From: CAZHYV01 sp964537055
GTDB lineage: Bacteria; Myxococcota_A; Polyangia; Palsa-1104; JAEUJZ01
Length of the DNA: 64,000 nucleotides
Direction: 5' to 3'
Assembly (NCBI GenBank): GCA_964537055.1
Contig: CAZHYV010000001.1
Span: 62,001-126,000 of the forward strand
Each line of letters starts with the position of its first letter. Position 1 is the stretch's first letter. The notes under the pieces are model-generated. The model had not been told where the DNA came from and searched no databases. It saw only the letters and a program-made list of their open reading frames with translations. Shown one piece after another: positions 15,350-23,133 of this stretch. The translations under genes were made by a program, and so were the position numbers.

Positions 15350-15730
15350 TTATTTCTCCCAAGATAGAGTGATTTCTATCCGGGGATGCAATGCATCCTT
15401 TTTGAGCCGGCTTCCATCCCAACTTACAATCCACTTATCGTTTTTAACAATCCCTCCTAATTCGAGTAAGTCTGCAAGCCCCTGATAATACCCTACTGCA
15501 TCTCCGATCTCTCGGTCTCTGTAAAAGATGGCTTTGCAGTTGATGGGCCAGGAAATGGATGGCTTTTTGAGCCTAGTCCATTGCTGCCTAAGAGGATACA
15601 TCGCGAGATTTCGCCAGGCTTCCCATTGAGGTGAGGGCATAATTCGAGGCTTGCCATCCACCTTGAAGATTTGCCCATGGTTTTTCTTCGTTCTAGGAGC
15701 TCCTGGAATGATAAGATGAATCAAGTTCAT
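15350..15730 (-). CDS. RusA-family Holliday junction resolvase
   Basis: The 126-residue protein fits RusA (YbcO/Endonuclease-like resolvase): IIPGAPRTKKNHGQIF at the N-terminus (P-x-x-K-x-R/N region), then DREIGDAVGYYQGLADLLEL with the Asp residues of the catalytic D-x-D/N region, followed by GGIVKNDKWI, where a final Asp completes the acidic cluster. It cuts four-way junctions during phage replication or recombination. It overlaps the upstream gene by ATGA and lies in the same operon as a Sak4-like ATPase, which fits a recombination-dependent replication scheme. Confidence 0.82.
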   Translation of the reverse strand: MNLIHLIIPGAPRTKKNHGQIFKVDGKPRIMPSPQWEAWRNLAMYPLRQQWTRLKKPSISWPINCKAIFYRDREIGDAVGYYQGLADLLELGGIVKNDKWIVSWDGSRLKKDALHPRIEITLSWEK

Positions 15731-16158
15731 ATCAGTTTCTTAGTCTGCGTCTTCCTGTTTTTCGTATTACGTCTTTTAGGGGAGGTCTTAACGTATTGTA
15801 ATTTGTCTTTAAGCTGCTTAAGGGATTCTAATTTAGCAGCTTCAATCTTCTTACTCTCTGCTGCTAGTACCTCAGCATTCGGGTCACAATACCCATCGGG
15901 GATGGCGTTCTCGCCTACAGACCCTGGACATTCAGGATGGTAGGCCCCTGCAACTTCCATAGATTGTTTTGGATCTTTTTCTTCAAGGAGAGAAGGAGTT
16001 ACGCTAGGTTCCTTTTGCTTTGCGTTGTTGCTATCACAAGACAAAAACAAAAGACTACTCATACCCACGAGTTGGAGCATACGATTCTTTAGACGCCAGA
16101 CCCGATTAAGTGGTTTGAAAGCTTTTCGTTTTGAGCAAAATTTTTCCTCTTTATTCAT
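15727..16158 (-). CDS. Early phage lipoprotein, unknown
   Basis: The 143-residue product begins at ATG 16158 behind GGAGAAAACGA. After a long basic N-region it has a hydrophobic segment ending in a lipobox-like LLFLSC (about residue 41). A polar part follows with two cysteines (PECPGSVGEN, DGYCDP) and a Lys/Arg-rich tail. An early-expressed lipoprotein in a prophage suggests a surface-exclusion role, but this is inferred only from expression position and localisation. No family is recognised. Confidence 0.5.
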   Translation of the reverse strand: MNKEEKFCSKRKAFKPLNRVWRLKNRMLQLVGMSSLLFLSCDSNNAKQKEPSVTPSLLEEKDPKQSMEVAGAYHPECPGSVGENAIPDGYCDPNAEVLAAESKKIEAAKLESLKQLKDKLQYVKTSPKRRNTKNRKTQTKKLI

Positions 16159-16444
16159 TCGTTTTCTCCTTGCTTTTCTCTATTGTTTCAATTCGTTTTT
16201 TTCTTGCTGTAAGAAGCCTATCAAACATCATTTCTACTTCTTCTTTTCCAAAGTGCTGTCTGGCTATGATAAGAACCTCTATGAGGGTAGTTTTACAGTG
16301 TCTTCCCTCTTCCTCCGATATAAGGGAGAGTAAGTTTAAAATATTATTCGCTGTTTGAAGAAAGAAGCACCTAAATGCTACTCGGATGTCAGTAATCGGA
16401 TCTCCTTGGATGAGGGTGGCTATCGTAATATTAGAATCTGCCAT
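16151..16444 (-). CDS. Small early protein with HFGKEEV motif
   Basis: ATG 16444 has AAGGAG four bases upstream. The 97-residue protein has an acidic helical start, a hydrophobic helix (LQTANNILNLLSLI), and IIARQHFGKEEVEMMFDRLL with a Lys/Glu-rich tail, the same unit found in the product at 14225-14473. The pair may be diverged paralogues or share a short motif. Function is unknown. Confidence 0.5.
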   Translation of the reverse strand: MADSNITIATLIQGDPITDIRVAFRCFFLQTANNILNLLSLISEEEGRHCKTTLIEVLIIARQHFGKEEVEMMFDRLLTARKKRIETIEKSKEKTNE

Positions 16445-16465
16445 GTGTCTCCTTACCTACTTTCT

Positions 16466-17116
16466 TCATGATCGGTTACCTGTAGTTTGCGGTACGGGTG
16501 CCTGCTTAAGGAGGGTAAGGAGAGTGTCTGCCATCCAGGGGTAATGTTCTTCTTCTGCTCCTGCCCTTGCTGCCATCCATGCAGCTTCCTGTGCTACCTC
16601 TGCTACTTCTCGAGCCTCTGTCCTTCCGTACTGCATCCCCACTGCCGTTGTCTCCCCTAATGCTGTCATTAGGCGTAAATATTTACCCTCCTCCTCAAGT
16701 AAGGAGAGCATCATGCTAATAATCTTATACTTAGACGATCCTTCTTGGGTATAGCGGAGGCATCCTTTCTCCTCGTCCGAGAGAATGCGAAGGAGGAATT
16801 GTCTGGTCACATCAAAGAGGTCAGCGCCCACGGGAATAGCGGACATGACTTTGAGGGGCCACTCCTTCGCATTCTGATTCGGCAGCCCCTCAAAGACAAC
16901 ATCAATAAGATAAGCTATTGCTTCTGGGATACCGAGGCGAGTGGGGAAGAGGGAGTGGTCATCGGAGTGGAGGATGCAGCCTACGGCACAGCCCTTGCCA
17001 TGTTGCCAGTAGATACCCTTGACAATCTCATCGGCATCATAGTGGGCTTGCAGCTGCGCTAGAAGGGTCTGTTTAAGCTTGGGGTCGTTATGGTAGGCAA
17101 GCATCGGTATTGTCAT
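16466..17116 (-). CDS. LAYHND-family phage protein, copy 1
   Basis: This 216-residue product shows the pattern of a widely spread uncharacterised phage/plasmid family: MLAYHNDPKLKQTLLAQLQA, then GIYWQHGKGCAVGCILHSDD (G-K-G-C-A-V-G-C with His near it), LFPTRLGIPEAIAYLIDVVF, and AIPVGADLFDVTRQFLLRIL. The Cys-x-x-x-Cys with His suggests a metal site. The C-terminal part is Ala/Trp-rich (AAWMAARAGAEEEHYPWMAD) and varies. A clear paralogue, about two-thirds identical in the N-terminal 130 residues by eye, lies at 19626-20348. It overlaps the stop of the upstream gene (ATGA). Confidence 0.7.
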   Translation of the reverse strand: MTIPMLAYHNDPKLKQTLLAQLQAHYDADEIVKGIYWQHGKGCAVGCILHSDDHSLFPTRLGIPEAIAYLIDVVFEGLPNQNAKEWPLKVMSAIPVGADLFDVTRQFLLRILSDEEKGCLRYTQEGSSKYKIISMMLSLLEEEGKYLRLMTALGETTAVGMQYGRTEAREVAEVAQEAAWMAARAGAEEEHYPWMADTLLTLLKQAPVPQTTGNRS

Positions 17117-17451
17117 CGATTCCTCTCTATGATTTTTTTCAGCTTTTCATGAGGTACGAAGAAGTATTTCGGAGCAATGGGATCTCCAATTTTCCCATAG
17201 ACTTCCGCTCTTAAAATCCACCGATTGTGAATACTTGGAATCATGCTGTAGTGTTTACGAAGCCCTAGCTGCGATAAATGACGTGGCCATAGGTCAACAA
17301 GCTTTGTTCCTGCCGGCTGAAATAAAACGACTTTGCACCGATATGTCGTTCCTAAATCTCGGTAAGGGCAATAGTGGACAACGCGACCTAGGTAGGTATC
17401 TAAAAAAGGGGCATGAAAAGAGGGAAGATAGTGATGTTTTTGAAGTTGCAT
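17113..17451 (-). CDS. Early phage protein, unknown
   Basis: The 112-residue product is not recognised. The frame extends to a TTG at 17529 inside the loader gene, but ATG 17451 (MQLQKHHYLPSF) lies 22 bp past the loader stop and is preferred; its ribosome site is weak. It has strands and basic residues (RVVHYCPYRDLGTTYRCKVV) and ends FFVPHEKLKKIIERN, compatible with a small barrel-type nucleic-acid-binding protein, though this is a guess. Confidence 0.45.
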   Translation of the reverse strand: MQLQKHHYLPSFHAPFLDTYLGRVVHYCPYRDLGTTYRCKVVLFQPAGTKLVDLWPRHLSQLGLRKHYSMIPSIHNRWILRAEVYGKIGDPIAPKYFFVPHEKLKKIIERNR

Positions 17452-17473
17452 ATTTATATACCCACGTTGTTTT

Positions 17474-18364
17474 CTATAAAAAAGTTTCGTTCTTTCGAGA
17501 ATTCCGCGTCCTTTGATCCGGTCCCTCAAGCCCTATTACCTCAGCAGGATTTCCATACCGGTCGGCAAGAAGCCGGCTAAGGACTCGTTCGCCAATATCT
17601 GGGTGCTGCTTCAAAGCATTGATGGAGAGGTTGCTCGAAATTACCCATGCAGCATTTGATTTCTCAAGCAGCTCAAGGAGCGATTGAGCGAATTCCCGTT
17701 TGCTCGAGGTTTCTGTATCCCCGACATCCGACCAGATGATGCTTTCCGCCGAGAGAAGCGGATGAAACTGGCGCTTAGCTTCTTCCCTCATTTCGGGGAT
17801 TCCAGAGCTCATCCGCTGAAATAAATCTCTAAGCATTACGGAGGTAACAAATTGGCTTCTAATACCGCTCTCAAGCCTTGCAAAATGAATCATCAGCTGA
17901 GCACTGGTTTTGGCCAACCCTGGAGGGCCCAAAAACGCAACATTCCTTTGAGGAGGATTCTCCTTGCTGATGGCTAAGGTCACCGTGAGGAGTTTTCCTA
18001 GGTTTCTAATAGGCCGCCTAGGATCAATCGCCTTGTATAAGCATTCGCTAATACTCTGGGATCTCTGTTCGGGAAAGCGTTTCGGATCATACCCGCATTT
18101 AGCAAGAAGTCCCTCAAGGCTTCTTTCCTCTGCAGAGATACGCTGTCGAGTCTCTTTACGTGTTTTGTGAGGACAATATCTAACAAACTTCTGGTCTTTG
18201 TAGTGTTCGTACTGTCCCCTACAAGCGTCCTCTCCATCCGTCAGGTATTGGCAGTCGGGTTCTTCAGGCTTAGGGAGGGCATCTAGAAATTCGATGAGCT
18301 TTTGCGTTTCGCCACTCTGAATCATCTTTAGTGCCTCAGGAAACCAATTATGTGTGTAAGTCAT
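17474..18364 (-). CDS. DnaC-like replicative helicase loader (AAA+ ATPase)
   Basis: The start is set at ATG 18364 (MTYTHNWFPEALKM), which overlaps the end of the initiator gene by 17 bp; the longer frame to 18628 is shadow. The 296-residue protein has an N-terminal cysteine-containing region (CQYLTDGEDACRGQYEHY, later C-P-H), resembling the zinc-type N-domain of DnaC/IstB-like loaders. It then has Walker A in FLGPPGLAKTSAQLM, Walker B-like AESIIWSDVGD, sensor 1 AAWVISSNLS and an arginine-finger region VLSRLLADRYG. With the upstream initiator it would deliver host DnaB to the phage origin. Confidence 0.75.
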   Translation of the reverse strand: MTYTHNWFPEALKMIQSGETQKLIEFLDALPKPEEPDCQYLTDGEDACRGQYEHYKDQKFVRYCPHKTRKETRQRISAEERSLEGLLAKCGYDPKRFPEQRSQSISECLYKAIDPRRPIRNLGKLLTVTLAISKENPPQRNVAFLGPPGLAKTSAQLMIHFARLESGIRSQFVTSVMLRDLFQRMSSGIPEMREEAKRQFHPLLSAESIIWSDVGDTETSSKREFAQSLLELLEKSNAAWVISSNLSINALKQHPDIGERVLSRLLADRYGNPAEVIGLEGPDQRTRNSRKNETFL

Positions 18365-19629
18365 AGACAGGCGCTGTCCTTTCGTGGAAAGGGGTTTTGT
18401 CATGGTCCTTGAATGCATAAGCATCCATCGCATCCCACTGGGCTTGGGATGCAGGATCCGTCTTAGGAATGATTCTCTCTCGAGAGAAAGGAATGATTGG
18501 AGGCTCGGTTGGTTTGTCCCAATTTTCTCTCGATTTCGCAAGGAGGGTCGTAAAGATGCTAGAGCGATATTCGCATAGATCTTGAAGAGAAATGCCTCTT
18601 TTGGTTCGATAATCCTGTCCTGAGGCAACGTACTTACCTAACCTCTCGATTCGCTTCTCAAAGTACTCTTGGGTAAATTTAAGCTCACCTCCCACACGTT
18701 TGAGTAGTTCTTGCCATTTTTTATCGAGAGAAATAGGGAGTTTTGCTTGGAATTCCTCAAACCCTTCTGGTGGCATCTTGGAGGAGATTAAATCTCCTAA
18801 AGCAAGTTTATCCCCCGCAGCCTTCTTGAAAATCGCTAAGAGTTTATAAGCTCGATAAGGAATGTGGGTATCTGTAGGTGTTTCTGCGGTGGGTTCTTCA
18901 CCCTTTTCTTTTTCTGTAGGGGGGACTTTTGTATTATTTTGGGGGGTATTTATATATATATTATTTAAATAATATTCCTTATTGGCGGAAATAGACTTCC
19001 GGGGGGGCAATTCACTTCCNNNNNNNNNNNNNNNNNNNNNNNNNNNNNNNNNNNNNNNNNNNNNNNNNNNNNNNNNNNNNNNNNNNNNNNNNNNNNNNNN
19101 NNNNNNNNNNNNNNNNNNNGGGGAGGAAGTCCGCTTCCTGGGGGGAAATAGACTTCCGGGTACAATCGTTCAGTGTTTTCTCTTCAATGAAATTATCAGC
19201 GACGGAAGTAGGAGCAGTGCCCTCTTTTGGTTTGAAGTAGACTTCCGGTGGGGAAGTCCATTTCCGGGGGGGCAATTCACTTCCGGGGAGGAAGTCCGCT
19301 TCCTGGGGGGAAATAGACTTCCGGGTACAATCGTTCAGTAAGTCTGGGCAAAAGAGCTGAGGTGTGCAGCGAATTCGGTGGGAGGATCGAATACGCTCCT
19401 CTACATGAATGAGCTTACAATGGGCGAGCTTCCACAGATTCGCTCTGGTTTGCCGTTCGCTTTTCTTGGAGAGGGAGGCGAGTTCTTTGATTTTTGCCTG
19501 GCAATCATCGAAAGATTCATTCTTTTTAGATTCCTTCTCTTTAGACCAGATAATCAGATACAGCTTTAAAAGCTCATCTGGGAGAGACGTGAGAATCTCT
19601 TCCGAAAGGCATAAACAATCTTTACTCAT
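18348..19629 (-). CDS. Lambda O-like replication initiator, interrupted by an assembly gap
   Basis: The gene reads from ATG 19629 to 18348 with 100 N in the middle. The N-terminal part (about 170 residues seen) holds a winged-helix-like domain (SEEILTSLPDELLKLYLIIW, KELASLSKKSERQTRANLWK). Next comes a repeat-coded linker (DFLPGSELPPRK and ADNFIEEKTLNDC), then a C-terminal helical domain of about 220 residues. On both sides of the gap the same linker frame (GSELPPRK) is read, so the gap very likely splits one gene and not two. A DnaC-like loader follows and overlaps by 17 bp, as in lambda O-P. The exact length is unknown because of the gap. Confidence 0.65.
19020..19119. other. Assembly gap of 100 N
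   Basis: Exactly 100 unknown bases are present, the usual placeholder for a scaffold join of unknown size. The bases just left (...ttcacttcc) and right (ggggaggaag...) match the internal junction of the neighbouring 165-bp repeat, so the assembler probably stopped inside the tandem array. Confidence 0.97.
19120..19340. repeat. 165-bp in-frame tandem repeat with palindromic ACTTCC motifs, putative phage origin
   Basis: The unit starting at 19120 recurs at 19285 (period 165 bp, 55 codons); the second copy matches for about 56 bp to 19340. The left side of the gap (18999-19019) also matches the end of the unit. Each unit carries ACTTCC/GGAAGT boxes, including the inverted pair ACTTCCggggaGGAAGT (19279-19295) and GACTTCCggtggGGAAGTC (about 19240-19258). 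Iterons inside the initiator gene mirror the lambda origin inside O, so an origin role is inferred. Confidence 0.6.
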
Positions 19630-20348
19630 AAAGAATCTCCTAAGGGAGAGGTAGTTCCTAGGGGGGCATTTCTAAAGAGGTGAAGTAACGTCTCCGCCAT
19701 CCAGAGGCAATGTGCTGCCCACTCATCTACCCTAGTTGCCCATACTGCCGCCTGTGTTACCCAGAATGCTGTCACCCCTGCTACTTCTAAGCTTGTCCTT
19801 GCTGCCCATGCTGCTGCCTCTGCTGCCCATGCAGCCTCTGAGGGTCCTGCTCCCCGTTCTACACCCCGTATTGTCTCCCATGCTTCTTTCCATGCTACCT
19901 CCCATTTGGTATAGTTTTTGCAGCTTTGTTCGAGGAGAGAGATGACCTTGGCAACGACCTGATACTGAGGTGTGCCTTCTTTCGTGTGACGCAGACAGCC
20001 TTTCTCTAGGTCGGAAAGAATGCGAAGGAGGAATTGTCTGGTAACATCAGATAAGTCAGCTCCGACTTGGATGGTCTTCATAGCGTTGAGGGGCCACGCC
20101 TTTGCCTCTGGGTGTTGACGCCCATCAAAGAGTTCACTAATGAGCCACCCAATCGATGTGGGGATGCCGAGGCGAGTAGGGAAGAGAGAGTAGTCATCGG
20201 AGTGGAGGATGCAGCCGACGGCACAGTTTTTGCCATGTCGCCAGTAAATGCCCTGGACAATCTTGGCAGTATTATAGTGGGCTTGTAGCTGCGCTAAGAT
20301 GGTTTCTTTGAGCTTGGGGTCGTTATGATAAGCGAGCATCGGATTCAT
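19626..20348 (-). CDS. LAYHND-family phage protein, copy 2
   Basis: This 240-residue paralogue of the product at 16466-17116 shares NPMLAYHNDPKLKETILAQL, GIYWRHGKNCAVGCILHSDD, LFPTRLGIPTSIGWLISELF and VGADLSDVTRQFLLRILSD. Its C-terminal third differs, with Ala/Trp repeats (SEAAWAAEAAAWAARTSLEV) of about seven residues, suggesting slippage or recombination of short repeats. ATG 20348 overlaps the stop of the upstream gene, and its own stop overlaps the initiator start. Function is unknown; the conserved G-(K/x)-C-A-V-G-C plus His residues may bind metal. Confidence 0.7.
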   Translation of the reverse strand: MNPMLAYHNDPKLKETILAQLQAHYNTAKIVQGIYWRHGKNCAVGCILHSDDYSLFPTRLGIPTSIGWLISELFDGRQHPEAKAWPLNAMKTIQVGADLSDVTRQFLLRILSDLEKGCLRHTKEGTPQYQVVAKVISLLEQSCKNYTKWEVAWKEAWETIRGVERGAGPSEAAWAAEAAAWAARTSLEVAGVTAFWVTQAAVWATRVDEWAAHCLWMAETLLHLFRNAPLGTTSPLGDSL

Positions 20349-20653
20349 GAAAGTTCTCCTTTGAAGAGAATTTTTACAATTCGAGGTTGCCCAGTTCCGC
20401 AGGAAGGATGAAAAAAGAGTTTAATTTCCTCTCTTTTTTCTAGCTTGTGTAGAAAGCTCTTTGTTCTCCCTATAGGTTCTCCTAAAAGGAGAGCAATTCC
20501 TTCGAGAGAACAGATGTTATCCCAAGGATTACATGGATGTTCTTTCACATACTTAATAACCAGCCATGTCTTAATGAGATCCGCCGGCAGCGCTAGAATA
20601 CGAAAGGGAATGTCTGAAATGGATTGAGGTTTGGTTGTCGTTTCGATTACCAT
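20345..20653 (-). CDS. Winged-helix-like small protein
   Basis: The 102-residue protein has a helical start (RILALPADLIKTWLVIKYVK), a likely winged-helix core (NICSLEGIALLLGEPIGRTK, where the second helix is followed by SFLHKLEKREEIKLFFH) and a basic C-terminus. Similar small wHTH proteins precede replication initiators in many phages. The start is ATG 20653 behind TTAGGTG. DNA binding is inferred from the pattern only. Confidence 0.55.
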   Translation of the reverse strand: MVIETTTKPQSISDIPFRILALPADLIKTWLVIKYVKEHPCNPWDNICSLEGIALLLGEPIGRTKSFLHKLEKREEIKLFFHPSCGTGQPRIVKILFKGELS

Positions 20654-20661
20654 AGCAGCAC

Positions 20662-21351
20662 CTAATTCTTTAGCTTTCCTGCCGTCCGAACTTGGTCACG
20701 GCCGAGTTGTTTCGCTTCTCGGAGTGCATCATCGGCTGCTTGAAGAAGGTCTTTGACCGTGGTCCCTTGATCCGGACAAACTGCAATTCCGACCGAGATG
20801 GTGATGGGCTTTGAGACGGTTTCATACTCTTCTTGATCGGGAAACTGCCTCTTTTCTTTGGATACTAAAACTTGGGTTGCTAGTTTGATTTTGGCAATGT
20901 GATAACGAATCCGCGCTGCGAGCCGTTCGGCATCGCGTGCGTTTGAGTCGGGCATGAGGATCGCAAATTCTTCACCGCCATATCGCGCTACGAATTCGGA
21001 CATCCTCGTAAATTGAGAAAGTTTTTTGGCAACTTGTTTTAGTACTTGATCTCCTTTGGGATGTCCGTATAATTTGTTCACCATTCCAAAATGGTCTATA
21101 TCTATAAGCATAAGCGAAAGAGGTAGATGTGTCCGGATAGATTCATCTACCTCTTTTTTTATGGTTAGGTCGAAATACGATCGATTGTTAAGTTGAGTTA
21201 GACCATCAAGCTGAGTAATTCGAGTGAGTCGAGAAACCTCCCCGCGGAGATCTCGATTCTCTTTTAACACTGACATATACTCTTGCTGGAGCCTCTTTTT
21301 TGAGGTCCTTCGTTCCTGAAATATCTCTAGGTTATCTTTTTCTTTTTTCAT
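20662..21351 (-). CDS. GGDEF-domain protein, putative diguanylate cyclase
   Basis: This 229-residue cytoplasmic protein has a coiled-coil-like N-terminus (residues 8-42) and a GGDEF domain (about 45-225). The sequence shows LDGLTQLNNRSYF (48-60), LMLIDIDHFGMVNKLYGHPK with the metal-binding Asp and the guanine-contact Asn92, Asp101 following G-H-P-K-G, RYGGEEF at 123-129 (active GGEEF form) and ADDALREAKQLGRDQV with conserved Lys and Arg. The usual 'FK' is F-G. The inhibitory RxxD I-site, expected five residues before GGEEF, reads RMSE (116-119), so product inhibition may be weak or lost. It would make c-di-GMP from GTP. The ATG overlaps the stop of the Sak4-like ATPase gene by ATGA and is deep in the early operon, so it is expressed with replication genes. 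Confidence 0.82.
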   Translation of the reverse strand: MKKEKDNLEIFQERRTSKKRLQQEYMSVLKENRDLRGEVSRLTRITQLDGLTQLNNRSYFDLTIKKEVDESIRTHLPLSLMLIDIDHFGMVNKLYGHPKGDQVLKQVAKKLSQFTRMSEFVARYGGEEFAILMPDSNARDAERLAARIRYHIAKIKLATQVLVSKEKRQFPDQEEYETVSKPITISVGIAVCPDQGTTVKDLLQAADDALREAKQLGRDQVRTAGKLKN

Positions 21352-22223
21352 AGGGCACCTTGTTTTAATCGTTGGCTTGCTTCGTAGAGGGCAAGGCGAA
21401 TGGATTCATTTTGTTGTGGTGTGAAGTGAGCTCCCTTACTCCGTTCTTGGTTTAATCGTTCTCGAATAGAATCCAAGTCCTCTTGGGAGTTGACTTCTTT
21501 AATCTCCTGCTCCCAAGCGGTGAGAGGGGAGGGGCTAGGTTGCACCCAGCTGCGTAATATCGAGGCAAGCTCGGATCCAGGCCTAGAATACATCTTCCCG
21601 GCAATCTCTGAGCATCGGCTCTTTGTAATCAGAAGGTCATTATCTTGGGTCATCTCTCCGACGATATCGAACTCATACTCGAGTCCCTCCCGCTGAATGG
21701 GGGCCATTCCTATTCTCTTCGGAGTTGATTTTCCTCGCTCATCTTGGACGACCGTATACTCGGTTTTCACGCGCATGGTCACAATGAGGTGCATGGGCAC
21801 TCGAAGTAGGGCATCGACGAGTTTATTGTGCTCTGGAGTCACCTCTCGCCAAGCATTGAAGCTATTCCCACTTTTACTACGTCTGGCAGCTGCATCTGCC
21901 ATCTCCAACACCCCTCCTTTCCCAGTCCAGCTATGGGAAAGAGAGTCGATGACTAAAAACTCAAGGTTTGCTTTTTCAGCAGCTTCAATCGCCTTGATAT
22001 AGTCTTGAGGGCTAAAGTGATTGAGGTCTAGACTCAGAAATCGTTTTGAGAAAGATTTGGCATAGCGTCGTGAGCTTTGAGATTCGGTGTCAATAATACC
22101 TACTCGGTCGACTCCAAACTCGGTTGCCAATTTTAACGCGGTATAGCTTTTCCCACTGCCTGAAGGACCCATAAGCCCAAGGCGTAGGTAAAAGCCAGTA
22201 TCTTCACAAAGAGAGAAATTCAT
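21348..22223 (-). CDS. Sak4-like phage recombination ATPase (RecA fold)
   Basis: The 291-residue protein has Walker A GLMGPSGSGKSYTALKLA (about 17-33), a Walker B-type LEFLVIDSLSHSWTGKGG (about 86-103), and a later VPMHLIVTMRVKTEYTVVQD region typical of the AAA_24/Sak4 phage ATPases, where E-Y-E-F-D-I-V-G-E follows. Sak4-type proteins assist single-strand annealing in phage recombination with an SSB partner. The start is ATG 22223 behind GGAGG, overlapping the upstream stop (ATGA). The neighbouring RusA and initiator genes support a replication and recombination role. Confidence 0.78.
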   Translation of the reverse strand: MNFSLCEDTGFYLRLGLMGPSGSGKSYTALKLATEFGVDRVGIIDTESQSSRRYAKSFSKRFLSLDLNHFSPQDYIKAIEAAEKANLEFLVIDSLSHSWTGKGGVLEMADAAARRSKSGNSFNAWREVTPEHNKLVDALLRVPMHLIVTMRVKTEYTVVQDERGKSTPKRIGMAPIQREGLEYEFDIVGEMTQDNDLLITKSRCSEIAGKMYSRPGSELASILRSWVQPSPSPLTAWEQEIKEVNSQEDLDSIRERLNQERSKGAHFTPQQNESIRLALYEASQRLKQGAL

Positions 22224-22489
22224 CGCCGGTTCCTCCGAAGCTTTTTTTCTAAGGGATGTAAAATTTGGTTAGAATAGGTGTCTAACCAGTTTAAAAAGTC
22301 TTCCTTCCATTTTTTGTCAGCCCTCAGCCGCTGCTCGAGACCTGTGAGAGTAATGAAAGGAATATGATGGGATGTAGCGGACGGGTCATCAGGTAACCTG
22401 TAGTGAACAGAAGAATGAAGATCCTTCCTAATCACCCAAACAGCATCTCCCGGCTCAAGTTCTATCGTAGGACAGTCTATTGAAGACAT
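22220..22489 (-). CDS. Small early phage protein, unknown
   Basis: The start is set at ATG 22489 (MSSIDCPTIELEPGD) with GGAG eight bases upstream; the longer frame overlaps its neighbour without a ribosome site. The 89-residue product has a beta start with E-P-G-D-A-V-W-V and a helical C-terminus (QRLRADKKWKEDFLNWLDTY) ending in Lys/Arg. No family is recognised. Confidence 0.5.
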   Translation of the reverse strand: MSSIDCPTIELEPGDAVWVIRKDLHSSVHYRLPDDPSATSHHIPFITLTGLEQRLRADKKWKEDFLNWLDTYSNQILHPLEKKLRRNRR

Positions 22490-22500
22490 CTTCTTTCTCC

Positions 22501-22947
22501 TTAGGCGCTTGCTTGTTGGTACGAGCTCATGTTCCAAATAGGAGAAGTGATAAACCCCGCCTTGCGGAAGCCCATAAAAATAGCTTGCTCTGCATTGGCA
22601 TAGTTCCAGATGCCCTCAATGAACTTAGCCCCACCAAATCTCTCAAGGACCTCATCATATTGGTAAGGGAGATTGTTCCATCCGGACCAGATGGCTTCTC
22701 CAATGTTTCTGAAGATGATCATCCAGTCGCAAAATGACTCTCGATAAGGATACAATGAGTTCCGAACGCTGGTACTTAGATCCTCAGTAGGACAATTGTT
22801 TGCTGCATACACTGCAATGTCTGAGAGGATCTCAAGATACTTCGTAGGAAACCGCGGTTTTAGTTCACTTAGGAGACTCCACGTCCAGTGGTGCGCAATC
22901 TTCCGAAGCTCTAAAGAGATTTCTTGTTTGGTGACTTCGCACATCAT
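22501..22947 (-). CDS. Early phage protein, unknown
   Basis: The gene starts at the tandem ATGATG (22947/22944) behind AAGGAGG; the longer frame to 22989 lacks one. The 148-residue protein is rich in Trp/Tyr with a helical centre (ELRKIAHHWTWSLLSELKPR, FCDWMIIFRNIGEAIWSGWN). The shape is compatible with a small soluble helical domain. No catalytic motif is seen and no family is recognised. Confidence 0.5.
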   Translation of the reverse strand: MMCEVTKQEISLELRKIAHHWTWSLLSELKPRFPTKYLEILSDIAVYAANNCPTEDLSTSVRNSLYPYRESFCDWMIIFRNIGEAIWSGWNNLPYQYDEVLERFGGAKFIEGIWNYANAEQAIFMGFRKAGFITSPIWNMSSYQQASA

Positions 22948-23054
22948 CGCCCACCTCCTTGCTTGGAAAGAAGGGGCCGTGAAAGGCAAAATTCGATAAG
23001 GTTGAAAAATGATCGAACGAGCGCAGCATGCGCGAGTAGCATTTGTGTAAGCAT
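22944..23054 (-). CDS. 36-residue early peptide
   Basis: This is a candidate small gene: ATG 23054 with GGAGG eight bases before it, encoding MLTQMLLAHAALVRSFFNLI followed by EFCLSRPLLSKQGGGR, and ending in a TGA that overlaps the ATGATG of the next gene. It is amphipathic to hydrophobic, so membrane association is possible. The ribosome site and coupling support translation; there is no other evidence. Confidence 0.38.
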   Translation of the reverse strand: MLTQMLLAHAALVRSFFNLIEFCLSRPLLSKQGGGR

Positions 23055-23133
23055 TACTTGTTCCTCCATGACAAGAGAAACATTACACAAACTAGATTTT
23101 TTGGTCAATAAAATATTTGTCCTAAATCGTATT

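Noticed and set aside
20662..21351. Cas10-type or CD-NTase-like polymerase
   Set aside because: The motif is RYGGEEF with DIDHF and AK..GRD spacing typical of diguanylate cyclases. No Cas genes, HD domain, CRISPR repeats or CBASS partners are present.
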